This document shows, in pieces, positions 1 through 6,246 of a stretch of 9,974 nt of DNA. This DNA is from Thermoleophilia bacterium. GTDB taxonomy: Bacteria; Actinomycetota; Thermoleophilia; Gaiellales; JAICJC01. How positions within the stretch are numbered: position 1 is the stretch's first letter; each line of letters opens with the position of its first letter. The notes beneath the pieces were generated by a model. That model was not told where the DNA came from. It worked only from the letters and a program-made list of their open reading frames with translations, and did not search any database. The stretch is taken from positions 1 to 9,974 of the forward strand of contig JAICJM010000151.1 of NCBI GenBank assembly GCA_025928435.1, written 5' to 3'. A program made the translations under genes and the position numbers.

Positions 1-151
1 GAAGCGTTCATACCTGGTCGTATGGGCGCGACCGAGGACGCCGCGATGCGACGGTTCGCAGCCGCAGCGCCACCAACGCGCCGCCTGACCACCCGCCATC
101 GTGCGTCCAGGCGCACGGGACTTACCGATCAATCATCTAGCATCGCCCGTC
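1..151. other. Upstream non-coding region before the oxidoreductase pair
   Basis: No gene is supported here. One forward frame stays open from base 1 to a TGA at 157-159, but its codons lack the strong G/C third-position bias of the neighbours and the peptide is unrecognisable. On the minus strand an ATG can be read at 11 to 9 running off the left edge, with a weak AGG just upstream of it. A divergent gene could therefore begin here, but only 11 bases are visible, which is too few to call it. If it is real, this stretch is a divergent promoter region. Confidence 0.5.
138..143 (+). promoter_or_regulatory. Possible -10 element for a leaderless transcript
   Basis: TAGCAT matches the TANNNT -10 pattern and ends 8 bases before the ATG at 152. 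Transcription would then start at or very near the start codon. This fits the lack of any Shine-Dalgarno-like purine run upstream of that ATG, and leaderless mRNAs are common in high-GC actinobacteria. No convincing -35 hexamer lies 16-18 bases upstream. The call is inference from one short match and is weak. Confidence 0.17.
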
Positions 152-1762
152 ATGGCTGAGCGCTACGACGCGATCGTGGTCGGCGGCGGGCACAACGGGC
201 TCGTCACGGCCGCGTACCTCGCCCGCGCCGGCATGCGCGTGTGCGTGCTCGAGCGGCGCGACGTGCTCGGCGGGGCGGCGGTGACCGAGGAGATCGTGCC
301 CGGCTATCGCTTCAGCGTCGCCTCCTACGTCGTCTCGCTCCTGCGGCCCGAGATCGTGCGCGAGCTGGAGCTGCCGCGGCATGGCCTCGAGATCCTGCCG
401 CTCGACGGCACGTTCACCCCGCTCGACGACGACTACCTGTGGCGGCTGAACGACCACTCGCGCACCATGCGCGAGCTGCGGCGATGGTCGCTCTCCGATG
501 CCGAGGCCTATGACGAGTACGGCATCGCGATGGCCCAGATGGCCCGGTTCGTGAAGCCGATCCTGTCCGCCGTGCCGCCCGACCAGGGCCGCATCGACCC
601 GCGCCAGTGGCTGCCGCTGCGGACGCTCGGACGCGCCTTCGCGGAGCTGCCCCGGCGGCTGAAGGACGCGTTCATCCAGCTCATGACGATGAGCGCGGCG
701 GACTTCCTCGACCAGTGGTTCGAGACCGACCCGCTCAAGGCAACCATGTCGGCCTCCGGCATCATCGGCACCTTCCAGGGCGTGCGCTCGCCCGGCACGG
801 CCTACGTGCTCCTGCACCACTACATGGGCGAGATCGACGGCGCCTTCCGTGCCTGGGGCATCCCCCGCGGCGGCACCGGCGGCGTCAGCCTCGCGATCGC
901 CTCGGCGGCGCAGGCGCTCGGTGCCGAGATCCGCACCGAGGCCGAGGTGGCCCGCATCGACGTCTCCGGCGGTCGTGCGACCGGCGTCACGCTGGCCTCC
1001 GGCGAGGTGCTCGAGGCGGACGCGGTGCTCTCGAGCGCCGATCCGCGGGTGACGTTCACGGGCCTGCTCGAGGAGGGCACGCTCGACCCGGAGTTCACCG
1101 CCGACCTGGCCCGATACAAGTTCCGCGGGTCGTCGGGCAAGGTCAACGTGGCCCTCGACGGCCTGCCGGAGTTCACCTGCCTGCCCGGCCGTGGCGAGCA
1201 CCTGCGCGGCGCGATCAGCTTCTCGCCGTCCGTGGACTACATGGAGCGGGCCTACGACGACGCCAAGTACGGCCGCTTCTCGGCCCGGCCGTACATCGAC
1301 ATGATCATCCCGACGCTCGTCGATCCGGCGATGGCGCCGCCCGGCAAGCACGTGATGAGCTGCTTCGTGCAGTACGCCCCCTACCACCTGGCCGGCGAGG
1401 CCGAGTGGGACGATGCCGCCCGGGAGCGGTTCGGCGACACCGTGATCGACACGATCGCGGAGCGGGCGCCGAACATCCGCGACCTGATCGTCGGGCGCCA
1501 GGTGCTGACGCCGCTCGACATCGAGCAGCGCATCGGCCTCACCGAGGGCAACATCTTCCAGGGCGAGCTGTCGCTGGAGCAGTTGTTCTTCAACCGGCCG
1601 GTGCCGGGCTGGGCACGGTTCCGCACGCCGGTCGAGGGCCTGTGGATCTGCGGCTCGGGCGCGCACCCGGGCGGCGGGCTGATGGGCGCCCCCGGCCGGA
1701 TCGCGGCGCTCGAGCTTTTGCGCGAGCGGGGCCGCAGAAAGGGCGTCCGTGCCCGACTATGA
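152..1762 (+). CDS. NAD(P)/FAD-dependent oxidoreductase, PYROXD2 / phytoene desaturase-like
   Basis: A 536-residue flavoprotein of the amine-oxidase/phytoene-desaturase superfamily, closest in character to the PYROXD2 group; the substrate is unknown. The N-terminus forms a Rossmann dinucleotide-binding fold: beta strand DAIVV, the glycine loop GGGHNG at residues 11-16, and an acidic residue E34 in VLERR that should hold the ribose of FAD. The next segment, GGAAVTEE then PGYRFS, is the usual FAD-contact region. The C-terminus from about residue 496 (GLWICGSGAHPGGGLMGAPG) is the second FAD-binding motif typical of this superfamily. The protein is expected to be cytosolic: there is no signal peptide and no clear membrane segment. 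A GTG start at 101 would add 17 residues with no family-like sequence, so the ATG at 152 directly before the Rossmann strand is preferred, although it has no clear ribosome-binding site. The 3' end overlaps the next gene by 14 bp, indicating one transcript with its paralogue. Confidence 0.9.
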   Translation: MAERYDAIVVGGGHNGLVTAAYLARAGMRVCVLERRDVLGGAAVTEEIVPGYRFSVASYVVSLLRPEIVRELELPRHGLEILPLDGTFTPLDDDYLWRLNDHSRTMRELRRWSLSDAEAYDEYGIAMAQMARFVKPILSAVPPDQGRIDPRQWLPLRTLGRAFAELPRRLKDAFIQLMTMSAADFLDQWFETDPLKATMSASGIIGTFQGVRSPGTAYVLLHHYMGEIDGAFRAWGIPRGGTGGVSLAIASAAQALGAEIRTEAEVARIDVSGGRATGVTLASGEVLEADAVLSSADPRVTFTGLLEEGTLDPEFTADLARYKFRGSSGKVNVALDGLPEFTCLPGRGEHLRGAISFSPSVDYMERAYDDAKYGRFSARPYIDMIIPTLVDPAMAPPGKHVMSCFVQYAPYHLAGEAEWDDAARERFGDTVIDTIAERAPNIRDLIVGRQVLTPLDIEQRIGLTEGNIFQGELSLEQLFFNRPVPGWARFRTPVEGLWICGSGAHPGGGLMGAPGRIAALELLRERGRRKGVRARL

Positions 1763-3269
1763 CGTGATCGTCGCCGGCGGCGGCCACAACGGCCTCGTCT
1801 GCGCCGCCTATCTGGCCCGGGCCGGCCGCAGGGTCGCCGTGCTCGAGCGGCGGGCCGAGGCGGGCGGGATCGTCGAGGTGCTCCACACCGCCGGCAGGCT
1901 GGGGACGGCCGTGATCGAGGATCTCGACCTGCGCGCCCACGGCCTCGAGCTGATCCGCCCTGACGTGCGCATGGTCGCGCTGCGCGAGGATGGGCCACCG
2001 CTCACCTTCTGGAGCGACGCGCAGCGCACCGCCGAGGGCCTGCGGGCCGTCTCCGCGGCGGACGCGGACGCCTACCCCCGCTTCGACGCCCACATCCGCG
2101 AGCTGGGCGGCTTCGTGGCCGAGGTGCAGGCACAGGTCCCGCCCCGCCTCGACCGGGCTGCCATCGGCGACGCCGCCGCCGGCCTGCGGCTGGCGCGGGC
2201 CTACCGGCGTCTGGGCGCCCGCGCCGCGCGCGAGCTGACCCGCGTGCTGCCGATGGCCGTCGCCGATCTCGTGGGCGAGTGGTTCACCGACGACGGCGTC
2301 CGCGGCGCGATCGCCGCCCGCGGCACCCTCTTCACCGCGATGGGCCCGTGGTCGGCGGGGACGGCGCTCGTGCTCGTCGCCGACTCGGCCGGGAACGACG
2401 GCGGCGCCGCCGGCCAGACCGCGTTCGCCCGCGGCGGGCCGGGAGCGCTCGCCCAGGCCCTCGTGCGCGCCGCACGCGCCGCGGGTGCCGACGTCCGCAC
2501 CGGCGCAGAGGTGGCGCGCGTGCTCACGCGCGAGGGCCGCGTCGAGGGCGTCGAGCTGGCCTCGGGCGAGGGGATCTCCGCCCCCGCCGTCGCATGTGCC
2601 GTCGACCCGAAGACCGTCCTGACGGGCTGGATCGACCCGGTCGTCGCCGGGCCGCGGCTGCGCTGGCGGGCCGGAAACATCCGCACGCCCGGGGCGACGG
2701 CGCGCGTCGACCTGGCCCTGTCGGGGCTGCCGGCGTTCTCCGGGGTCTCGGACGAGGCCGCCCTGAGCGGGCGCATCGTCGTCGCGCCCGGGGTCGACGC
2801 CGTGGAGGGGGCGTTCGACGCCTGGAAGTACGGCGAGATGAGCGACCGGCCGTACCTCGAGGCGACCATCCCCACCCTGGCCCAGCCGGACGGCGACCGC
2901 CATCGCATGACCGTCCTCGCACAGTGGGTGCCCTACGCCGCCGACCCGGGCGAGGTCGGCAAGCGCGTCACGGCGGCGCTCGAACGGGTCGCGCCCGGCA
3001 TCGGCAAGCTGGTCACCTCGACCGAGGTGCGCACGCCGGCGGGAATCGAGCGCGAGTACGGCCTTTCGGGCGGGCACCTGTACCACGCCGAGCCGGGGCT
3101 CGACCAGTTCTTCGCGTGGCGGCCGGTGATCGGGCTCGCCCGCCACCGCCTGGGAATGCGCGGCCTCTACCTGTGCGGCGCCGGCGCCCATCCCGGCGGC
3201 GGCATCACCGGCGGGCCGGGTCGGAACGCGGCCCGCGAGATCCTGCGCGACCTGCGCCGGGCCGGCTGA
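1749..3269 (+). CDS. Second NAD(P)/FAD-dependent oxidoreductase, paralogue of the preceding gene
   Basis: A 506-residue paralogue of the upstream enzyme with the same architecture. It has a Rossmann glycine loop GGGHNG at residues 10-15, an acidic E33 in VLERR, and a C-terminal FAD motif around residues 472-492 (GLYLCGAGAHPGGG, then GGPGR). Shared landmarks with the first enzyme include MGPWSAGTA against RSPGTAYVL in the middle and the APGVDAVEGAFD / KYG.MSDRPY block. The start is GTG at 1749 inside the upstream gene, with AAAGGG at 1738-1743 as ribosome-binding site 5 bases away, so translation is probably coupled. Compared with its paralogue it lacks about 12 residues just after AGG (around residue 40), in the stretch that normally follows the second turn of the FAD fold. 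The reading frame is intact. The substrate is unknown. The final 65 bp overlap the DUF1028 gene on the other strand. Confidence 0.88.
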   Translation: MPDYDVIVAGGGHNGLVCAAYLARAGRRVAVLERRAEAGGIVEVLHTAGRLGTAVIEDLDLRAHGLELIRPDVRMVALREDGPPLTFWSDAQRTAEGLRAVSAADADAYPRFDAHIRELGGFVAEVQAQVPPRLDRAAIGDAAAGLRLARAYRRLGARAARELTRVLPMAVADLVGEWFTDDGVRGAIAARGTLFTAMGPWSAGTALVLVADSAGNDGGAAGQTAFARGGPGALAQALVRAARAAGADVRTGAEVARVLTREGRVEGVELASGEGISAPAVACAVDPKTVLTGWIDPVVAGPRLRWRAGNIRTPGATARVDLALSGLPAFSGVSDEAALSGRIVVAPGVDAVEGAFDAWKYGEMSDRPYLEATIPTLAQPDGDRHRMTVLAQWVPYAADPGEVGKRVTAALERVAPGIGKLVTSTEVRTPAGIEREYGLSGGHLYHAEPGLDQFFAWRPVIGLARHRLGMRGLYLCGAGAHPGGGITGGPGRNAAREILRDLRRAG

Positions 3270-4155
3270 CCGTCCGGCTCCAGCCTTCCAGCGGAGGACG
3301 GACCGGCTCCAGGCCCAGCAGGTCGGCGACGCCGGGCAGGCGCCGCGCGAGCTCGAGATAGCGCGCGTCGATGGCGACGGCGCGTTCGAGGATGGCACGG
3401 GCCGCCTCGGCGTCGCCGCGCATGACCGCGACGCTGAGCCCGGCGACGCCGGCGTGGCTCTCCTCCAGCCCCGCCTCGCGGGCGGCGGCCGCGGCCTCCT
3501 CAGGCGTCTGGGTGGGATCCGGCGACCAGACCGCCCGCAGGGCCTGGCTGCGGTTGACCAGCCGGCGCAGCTCGGCGACGGGCTCGGGATGGTTGTCGAC
3601 CCGGACGTCGCAGATCTCGTCGTTCCAGGGCAGCCCGCTCGGTTTGCCGCTGACGACGACCACCCGCCCGGCCTCCTGCCCGCGCCAGTCGCCGCCGGCC
3701 GCCTGCGCCGCCTCGAGAGCGGTCACCAGGCGGTCGGCCATCGTTCCCGTCGCCCCCGTATACGCGTCCATCATCGCGGGCCAGATCCCGGCATTCGCCA
3801 TCATGTTCGCCTGGCACGCGACGTTGCGGCGGTGCAGGTGCCCGGCCTCGGCGACGCAGGCCGCGCCGGTGTGGGCGGCGGCGGTACCCGACGCCGAGAC
3901 GACCCCCACCTGGCGGTAGGGGGACATGCGGTCGCGCCGTGTCGCCCCCGCCAGCGCGGCCGCGGCGGTGGCGCCTGTGCGCAGCGCGAGGAGGCACATC
4001 GGGCCGTACGACGGGTCGGTGAACGACTGCGTCGCGACGGCGCCGACGCCCGGCTCGACCCACAGCGTCCGCACGCCCGCCCCGAACGCCGCCGACTGAA
4101 TGGCCGCCCCGAGCTCGCCCGTCTCCGCGTCCCGCGCGACGATCGAGTACGTCAC
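3205..4155 (-). CDS. DUF1028 family protein (Ntn-hydrolase-like)
   Basis: A 316-residue protein beginning MTYSIVARD, the characteristic start of the DUF1028 family, followed by GELGAAIQSAAFGAG and PGVGAVATQSFTDPSYG, all hallmark blocks. DUF1028 proteins are described as having an Ntn-hydrolase-like fold, in which the residue after the initiator Met (here Thr2) would be the N-terminal nucleophile. The true substrate is not established. Residues 1-200 form the core. Residues about 205-290 are helical and alanine-rich (EEAAAAAREAGL, GDAEAARAILERAVAID) and resemble the helical C-terminal extensions seen in some members. The last 21 or so residues are Arg/Pro/Gly-rich low complexity and lie antisense to the end of the oxidoreductase gene, so they are probably a secondary extension. 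The start is GTG at 4155, only 9 bases after the upstream stop, whose TAGG supplies a weak AGG. It is probably translated from the MFS-VOC transcript. No signal peptide was seen. Confidence 0.88.
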   Translation of the reverse strand: MTYSIVARDAETGELGAAIQSAAFGAGVRTLWVEPGVGAVATQSFTDPSYGPMCLLALRTGATAAAALAGATRRDRMSPYRQVGVVSASGTAAAHTGAACVAEAGHLHRRNVACQANMMANAGIWPAMMDAYTGATGTMADRLVTALEAAQAAGGDWRGQEAGRVVVVSGKPSGLPWNDEICDVRVDNHPEPVAELRRLVNRSQALRAVWSPDPTQTPEEAAAAAREAGLEESHAGVAGLSVAVMRGDAEAARAILERAVAIDARYLELARRLPGVADLLGLEPVRPPLEGWSRTVSRPGAGRAGSRGPRSDPARR

Positions 4156-4164
4156 CCGGCGAGC

Positions 4165-4779
4165 CTACACCAGCGTCGCGGCATCCAACCTGACCGCGCC
4201 ATCCGGCCCGCGCAGGACGATCCGCTCCACCGCCGCCGGGCCGGGCCGGACGTCGATGGGCAGCGTGGCCTCGCCGAGCCACTCCCCCAGCCGCGCCGCG
4301 TCGCCACCCAGCTCGATCCGCTCGATTGCGACGTCCGCCGCGCCGGCGCCGGGGAACGGCGTGCCGGGCTCCCAGGCGATGAAGAACGGCAGCGACGGCT
4401 CGGCCATGACCCGCTCGACGCCTGCGGTGCGCCACCTCAGGCGGCCGCCGTCGGGCGCCGCGCGCGAGCCGGACACCGGGTCGAGCCCGAGGCGGCGCGC
4501 GATCGCATCGAGATCGTCGCACCGCACGGCCCATCCCATCGGCCCCGGCGGCGAGGCGGCCACCCACCGCCCGAACGGGCTCGATTCGGCCTCGGCCGCG
4601 TCGACGACGGCGACGAGCTCGACGTAGGCCCCACCGAGCGGCACGATGCGGTTGGCGGTGCCCCAGCCGGGATGGCGGCCGCCGGCCACGACGGGGAGCC
4701 CGAGGCGCCCGACCGCGGCCGCCGCCGCGTCCAGGTCGGCGACGGCGATCAGCACATGGTCGACGACGACGCCGCTCAC
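4165..4779 (-). CDS. VOC-superfamily glyoxalase-like domain protein
   Basis: A 204-residue protein of the vicinal oxygen chelate superfamily, matching the Glyoxalase_3-like pattern. DHVLIAVADLDAAAAAVGRL at residues 7-26 is the first beta-alpha unit. GGRHPGWGTANRIVPLG (about 33-49), then YVELVAVVD, is the characteristic GG.HPG.GTANR block of that subfamily. A second, more divergent half follows (residues 85-200), with a WAVRCDDLDAIA repeat of the first unit's beta-alpha pattern. Members bind small molecules, often through a divalent metal; the substrate here cannot be assigned. The start is GTG at 4779, giving the GTGA overlap with the MFS stop (4 bp). AGGAGG at 4793-4798 lies 13 bases upstream, longer than ideal, so re-initiation after the MFS stop is likely. 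The frame is open further upstream, but that part is antisense-like Arg-rich sequence inside the MFS gene and is not counted. Confidence 0.85.
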   Translation of the reverse strand: MSGVVVDHVLIAVADLDAAAAAVGRLGLPVVAGGRHPGWGTANRIVPLGGAYVELVAVVDAAEAESSPFGRWVAASPPGPMGWAVRCDDLDAIARRLGLDPVSGSRAAPDGGRLRWRTAGVERVMAEPSLPFFIAWEPGTPFPGAGAADVAIERIELGGDAARLGEWLGEATLPIDVRPGPAAVERIVLRGPDGAVRLDAATLV

Positions 4780-5966
4780 ACCGCCACCGCCGCCTCCTCG
4801 CTCGCCTGCTCGAGGCCGGGCAGGCGCTGCGAACCGATGAACAGCCCGGCGCCGACCACGATCAGAAGCGCGCACAGGCCGAATCCCAGCCGGTAGCCCT
4901 CGTGCTGGATCACGTACCCGGTGAGCGGGAACAGCCACAGCATCTGGATCGAGAAACAGCCCTCGGCGATCGACATCGAGGTGGCACGGTACTCCGATCG
5001 GGTGTTGTGCTGCAGGTACGTCGAGAGCGTCACGTAGACGAGCTCGGGCGCGCCCGCGATCAGCATCAGCAGCAGCACGGGCACGGTCAGGCCGGGCAGC
5101 GCCACGCCGGCCACGAGGCCGAGCGCCGCGGCGACCGACGCCGCGCCGACGGAGGCCGTCAGCGAGACGCGCTCGCCGATCCGGCCGCCGATCCACGAGA
5201 AGCCCGCACCGACGAGCAGCGCGCCGCCGAGCACGAAGCCGAGCAGCGCGTCCGACGCGCCCCTGTCCTGGAACAGCGGCGCGGCGTAGAACCACCAGCT
5301 CGTGACCGCGGCCCAGTAGACGCTCCACGCCAGCGTCAGCGTCCCCAGCCGGGGCGAGCGCCGCAGCGCGGTGAGGCCGCGCGCGGCCACGCGGACGCCG
5401 TGCGCGGCCTGGCCGCGGCGGTCGTCCGGCAGCCGGGTCGCGATCGCGCTCGCGATCAGCGCGCAGCTCGCGGTCAGCCAGAACGCGAGCGGCTGGGAGT
5501 ACGTGGCGATCAGCCCGCCGGCCATGAACGAGATCGCGCCGGCGAACTGGAACACCGCCCACAGGCCGCCGAGCATACGCGGGAACTGCGCCTGCGCGTC
5601 GTCGTGGGCGAGCGAGTCGAACAGGTACGCCTCGTCCGCCCCGGTTCGGAGCGCGAAGGCGACGCCGTGCACGCCGCCCGCGAGGCAGATGAGGGCGAAG
5701 CCGGGCGCGTAGACATAGCCCAGCTCGGCAACGGCGGTGAAGAACCCGGCCGCGACCAGCAGCCGCCGCCGGCCGAGCGCGTCGGCGAGGGCGCCGGTCG
5801 GCACCTGCGCGATCAGCATGCCGACGTGGAGCACCGCCTCCACGATCCCGAACTGCGTCAGCGAGAGGCCGCGCGAGAGCAGGAACACGGCCCAGATCGG
5901 GCCGGAGAAGATGATGCCGTTGAAGAGCTGGTAGAGCCGGAAGACTGTGAGCGTGCGAGCGTTCAT
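4776..5966 (-). CDS. MFS transporter
   Basis: A 396-residue integral membrane protein with about 12 hydrophobic segments, the usual size for the major facilitator superfamily. The MFS signature loop between helices 2 and 3 is present as GALADALGRRRLL at residues 58-70. The following region contains GADEAYLFDSL (about 108-118), a pattern seen in a group of drug/sugar-type MFS proteins in actinobacteria. The first helix is preceded by only a short cytoplasmic tail, MNARTLTVFR. The ATG at 5966 has a good ribosome-binding site, GAGGA, at 5975-5971 with 4 bases between. It is the first clear gene of a leftward operon with the VOC and DUF1028 genes, which suggests that it moves the compound those proteins act on. 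Direction of transport and substrate cannot be read from the sequence. Confidence 0.9.
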   Translation of the reverse strand: MNARTLTVFRLYQLFNGIIFSGPIWAVFLLSRGLSLTQFGIVEAVLHVGMLIAQVPTGALADALGRRRLLVAAGFFTAVAELGYVYAPGFALICLAGGVHGVAFALRTGADEAYLFDSLAHDDAQAQFPRMLGGLWAVFQFAGAISFMAGGLIATYSQPLAFWLTASCALIASAIATRLPDDRRGQAAHGVRVAARGLTALRRSPRLGTLTLAWSVYWAAVTSWWFYAAPLFQDRGASDALLGFVLGGALLVGAGFSWIGGRIGERVSLTASVGAASVAAALGLVAGVALPGLTVPVLLLMLIAGAPELVYVTLSTYLQHNTRSEYRATSMSIAEGCFSIQMLWLFPLTGYVIQHEGYRLGFGLCALLIVVGAGLFIGSQRLPGLEQASEEAAVAV

Positions 5967-5970
5967 GGGT

Positions 5971-5975
5971 TCCTC
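5971..5975 (-). promoter_or_regulatory. Ribosome-binding site of the MFS gene
   Basis: On the minus strand this reads GAGGA, four bases before the ATG at 5966. It is one of the few textbook Shine-Dalgarno sequences in the window, and it fixes the MFS start and supports independent initiation of the operon here. Confidence 0.6.
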
Positions 5976-6053
5976 GGAGAAGCGGACGACGGCGGCCAGA
6001 GCGTGAGGGAGGGCGCCGTTTTGGGGCGCACCTCTCCCGTCACCGGGGCCGCG

Positions 6054-6149
6054 TCAGCCCTGAACGCGCGCGATGCAGTGGCGCAGGAGCCTGATGGCCT
6101 GGGGCGTCGACTCGACGTTCTGTGTGCGCTGCTGCATGGCGGCGGCCAT
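6054..6149 (-). CDS. Possible 31-residue small protein upstream of the MFS gene
   Basis: A short minus-strand ORF, MAAAMQQRTQNVESTPQAIR and then 11 more residues ending in CIARVQG, lies between the hairpin repeats and the MFS gene and ends 87 bases before the MFS ATG. About 28 of 30 sense codons end in G or C, the same bias as the real genes around it, and the peptide is polar and helix-prone with one Cys. A second ATG five codons in could be the true start. No ribosome-binding site is evident and no family is recognised. High GC raises third-position GC in any frame to some extent, so this is only a candidate. It could be a leader peptide or a chance ORF in the 5' leader of the MFS operon. 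Confidence 0.25.
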   Translation of the reverse strand: MAAAMQQRTQNVESTPQAIRLLRHCIARVQG

Positions 6150-6165
6150 GGTAGCAGAGCCTCGT

Positions 6166-6195
6166 GGGGACAGTCCCCTGCGGGGGGCTGTCCCC
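6166..6195. repeat. Hairpin 1, GGGGACAGTCCCC inverted repeat
   Basis: Left arm GGGGACAGTCCCC (6166-6178) and right arm GGGGGCTGTCCCC (6183-6195) form a 13-bp stem with one G·T wobble and a TGCG loop. Each arm is itself nearly palindromic (GGGGACAGTCCCC), so small alternative foldings exist. It lies downstream of the PBP stop in the direction of transcription and could end or stabilise that transcript. There is no U-tract, so factor-dependent termination, 3'-end protection or a mobile REP-like role are all possible. Confidence 0.7.
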
Positions 6196-6214
6196 GGCTC
6201 ACTGCTGGAGCGTC

Positions 6215-6242
6215 GGGACAGTCCCCCGCCGGGGACTGTCCC
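6215..6242. repeat. Hairpin 2, GGGACAGTCCCC inverted repeat
   Basis: Arms GGGACAGTCCCC (6215-6226) and GGGGACTGTCCC (6231-6242) are perfect reverse complements over 12 bp around a CGCC loop. The hairpin starts 4 bases past the PBP stop codon on the minus strand, so it would form right at the 3' end of that mRNA. It is the second copy of the element in hairpin 1. Confidence 0.75.
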
Positions 6243-6246
6243 CGGG

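Larger units (their letters stand above)
5967..6246. other. 280-bp spacer between the two leftward operons
   Basis: This is the largest gap without a firm gene. From right to left on the minus strand it holds the two 48-bp hairpin-bearing repeats just after the PBP stop, the 31-codon candidate ORF, and the MFS ribosome-binding site. A small GC-rich inverted repeat (GCGCC, GTTTT loop, GGCGC) sits at about 6013-6028. No T-run follows any of the stems on the minus strand, so none is a classical intrinsic terminator. The promoter of the MFS operon should lie here, but no convincing -35/-10 pair was recognised. Confidence 0.55.

Noticed and set aside
101..151. GTG start at 101 for the first oxidoreductase
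   Set aside because: The extra 17 residues do not resemble the family, and the ATG at 152 directly precedes the Rossmann strand.
1..159. Open plus-strand frame ending at 157-159 as the tail of an upstream gene
   Set aside because: Codon third positions lack the strong GC bias of real genes here and the peptide has no recognisable feature.
152..3269. Carotenoid phytoene desaturases (crtI)
   Set aside because: The fold is shared, but the sequence character is PYROXD2-like and no carotenoid biosynthesis genes are present.
1590..3398. 602-codon open frame on the minus strand across the oxidoreductase genes
   Set aside because: It is antisense to a clear flavoprotein gene, is rich in Arg/Gly/His/Asp repeats without domain-like structure, and is a usual by-product of high GC.
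4780..5562. Upstream extension of the VOC reading frame
   Set aside because: The extension is low-complexity Arg/Ala/Gly sequence inside the MFS gene; family similarity begins at the GTG at 4779.
6165..6246. Classical intrinsic terminator for the PBP gene
   Set aside because: The stems are strong but no T-run follows either of them on the minus strand, so they are listed as hairpin repeats rather than terminators.
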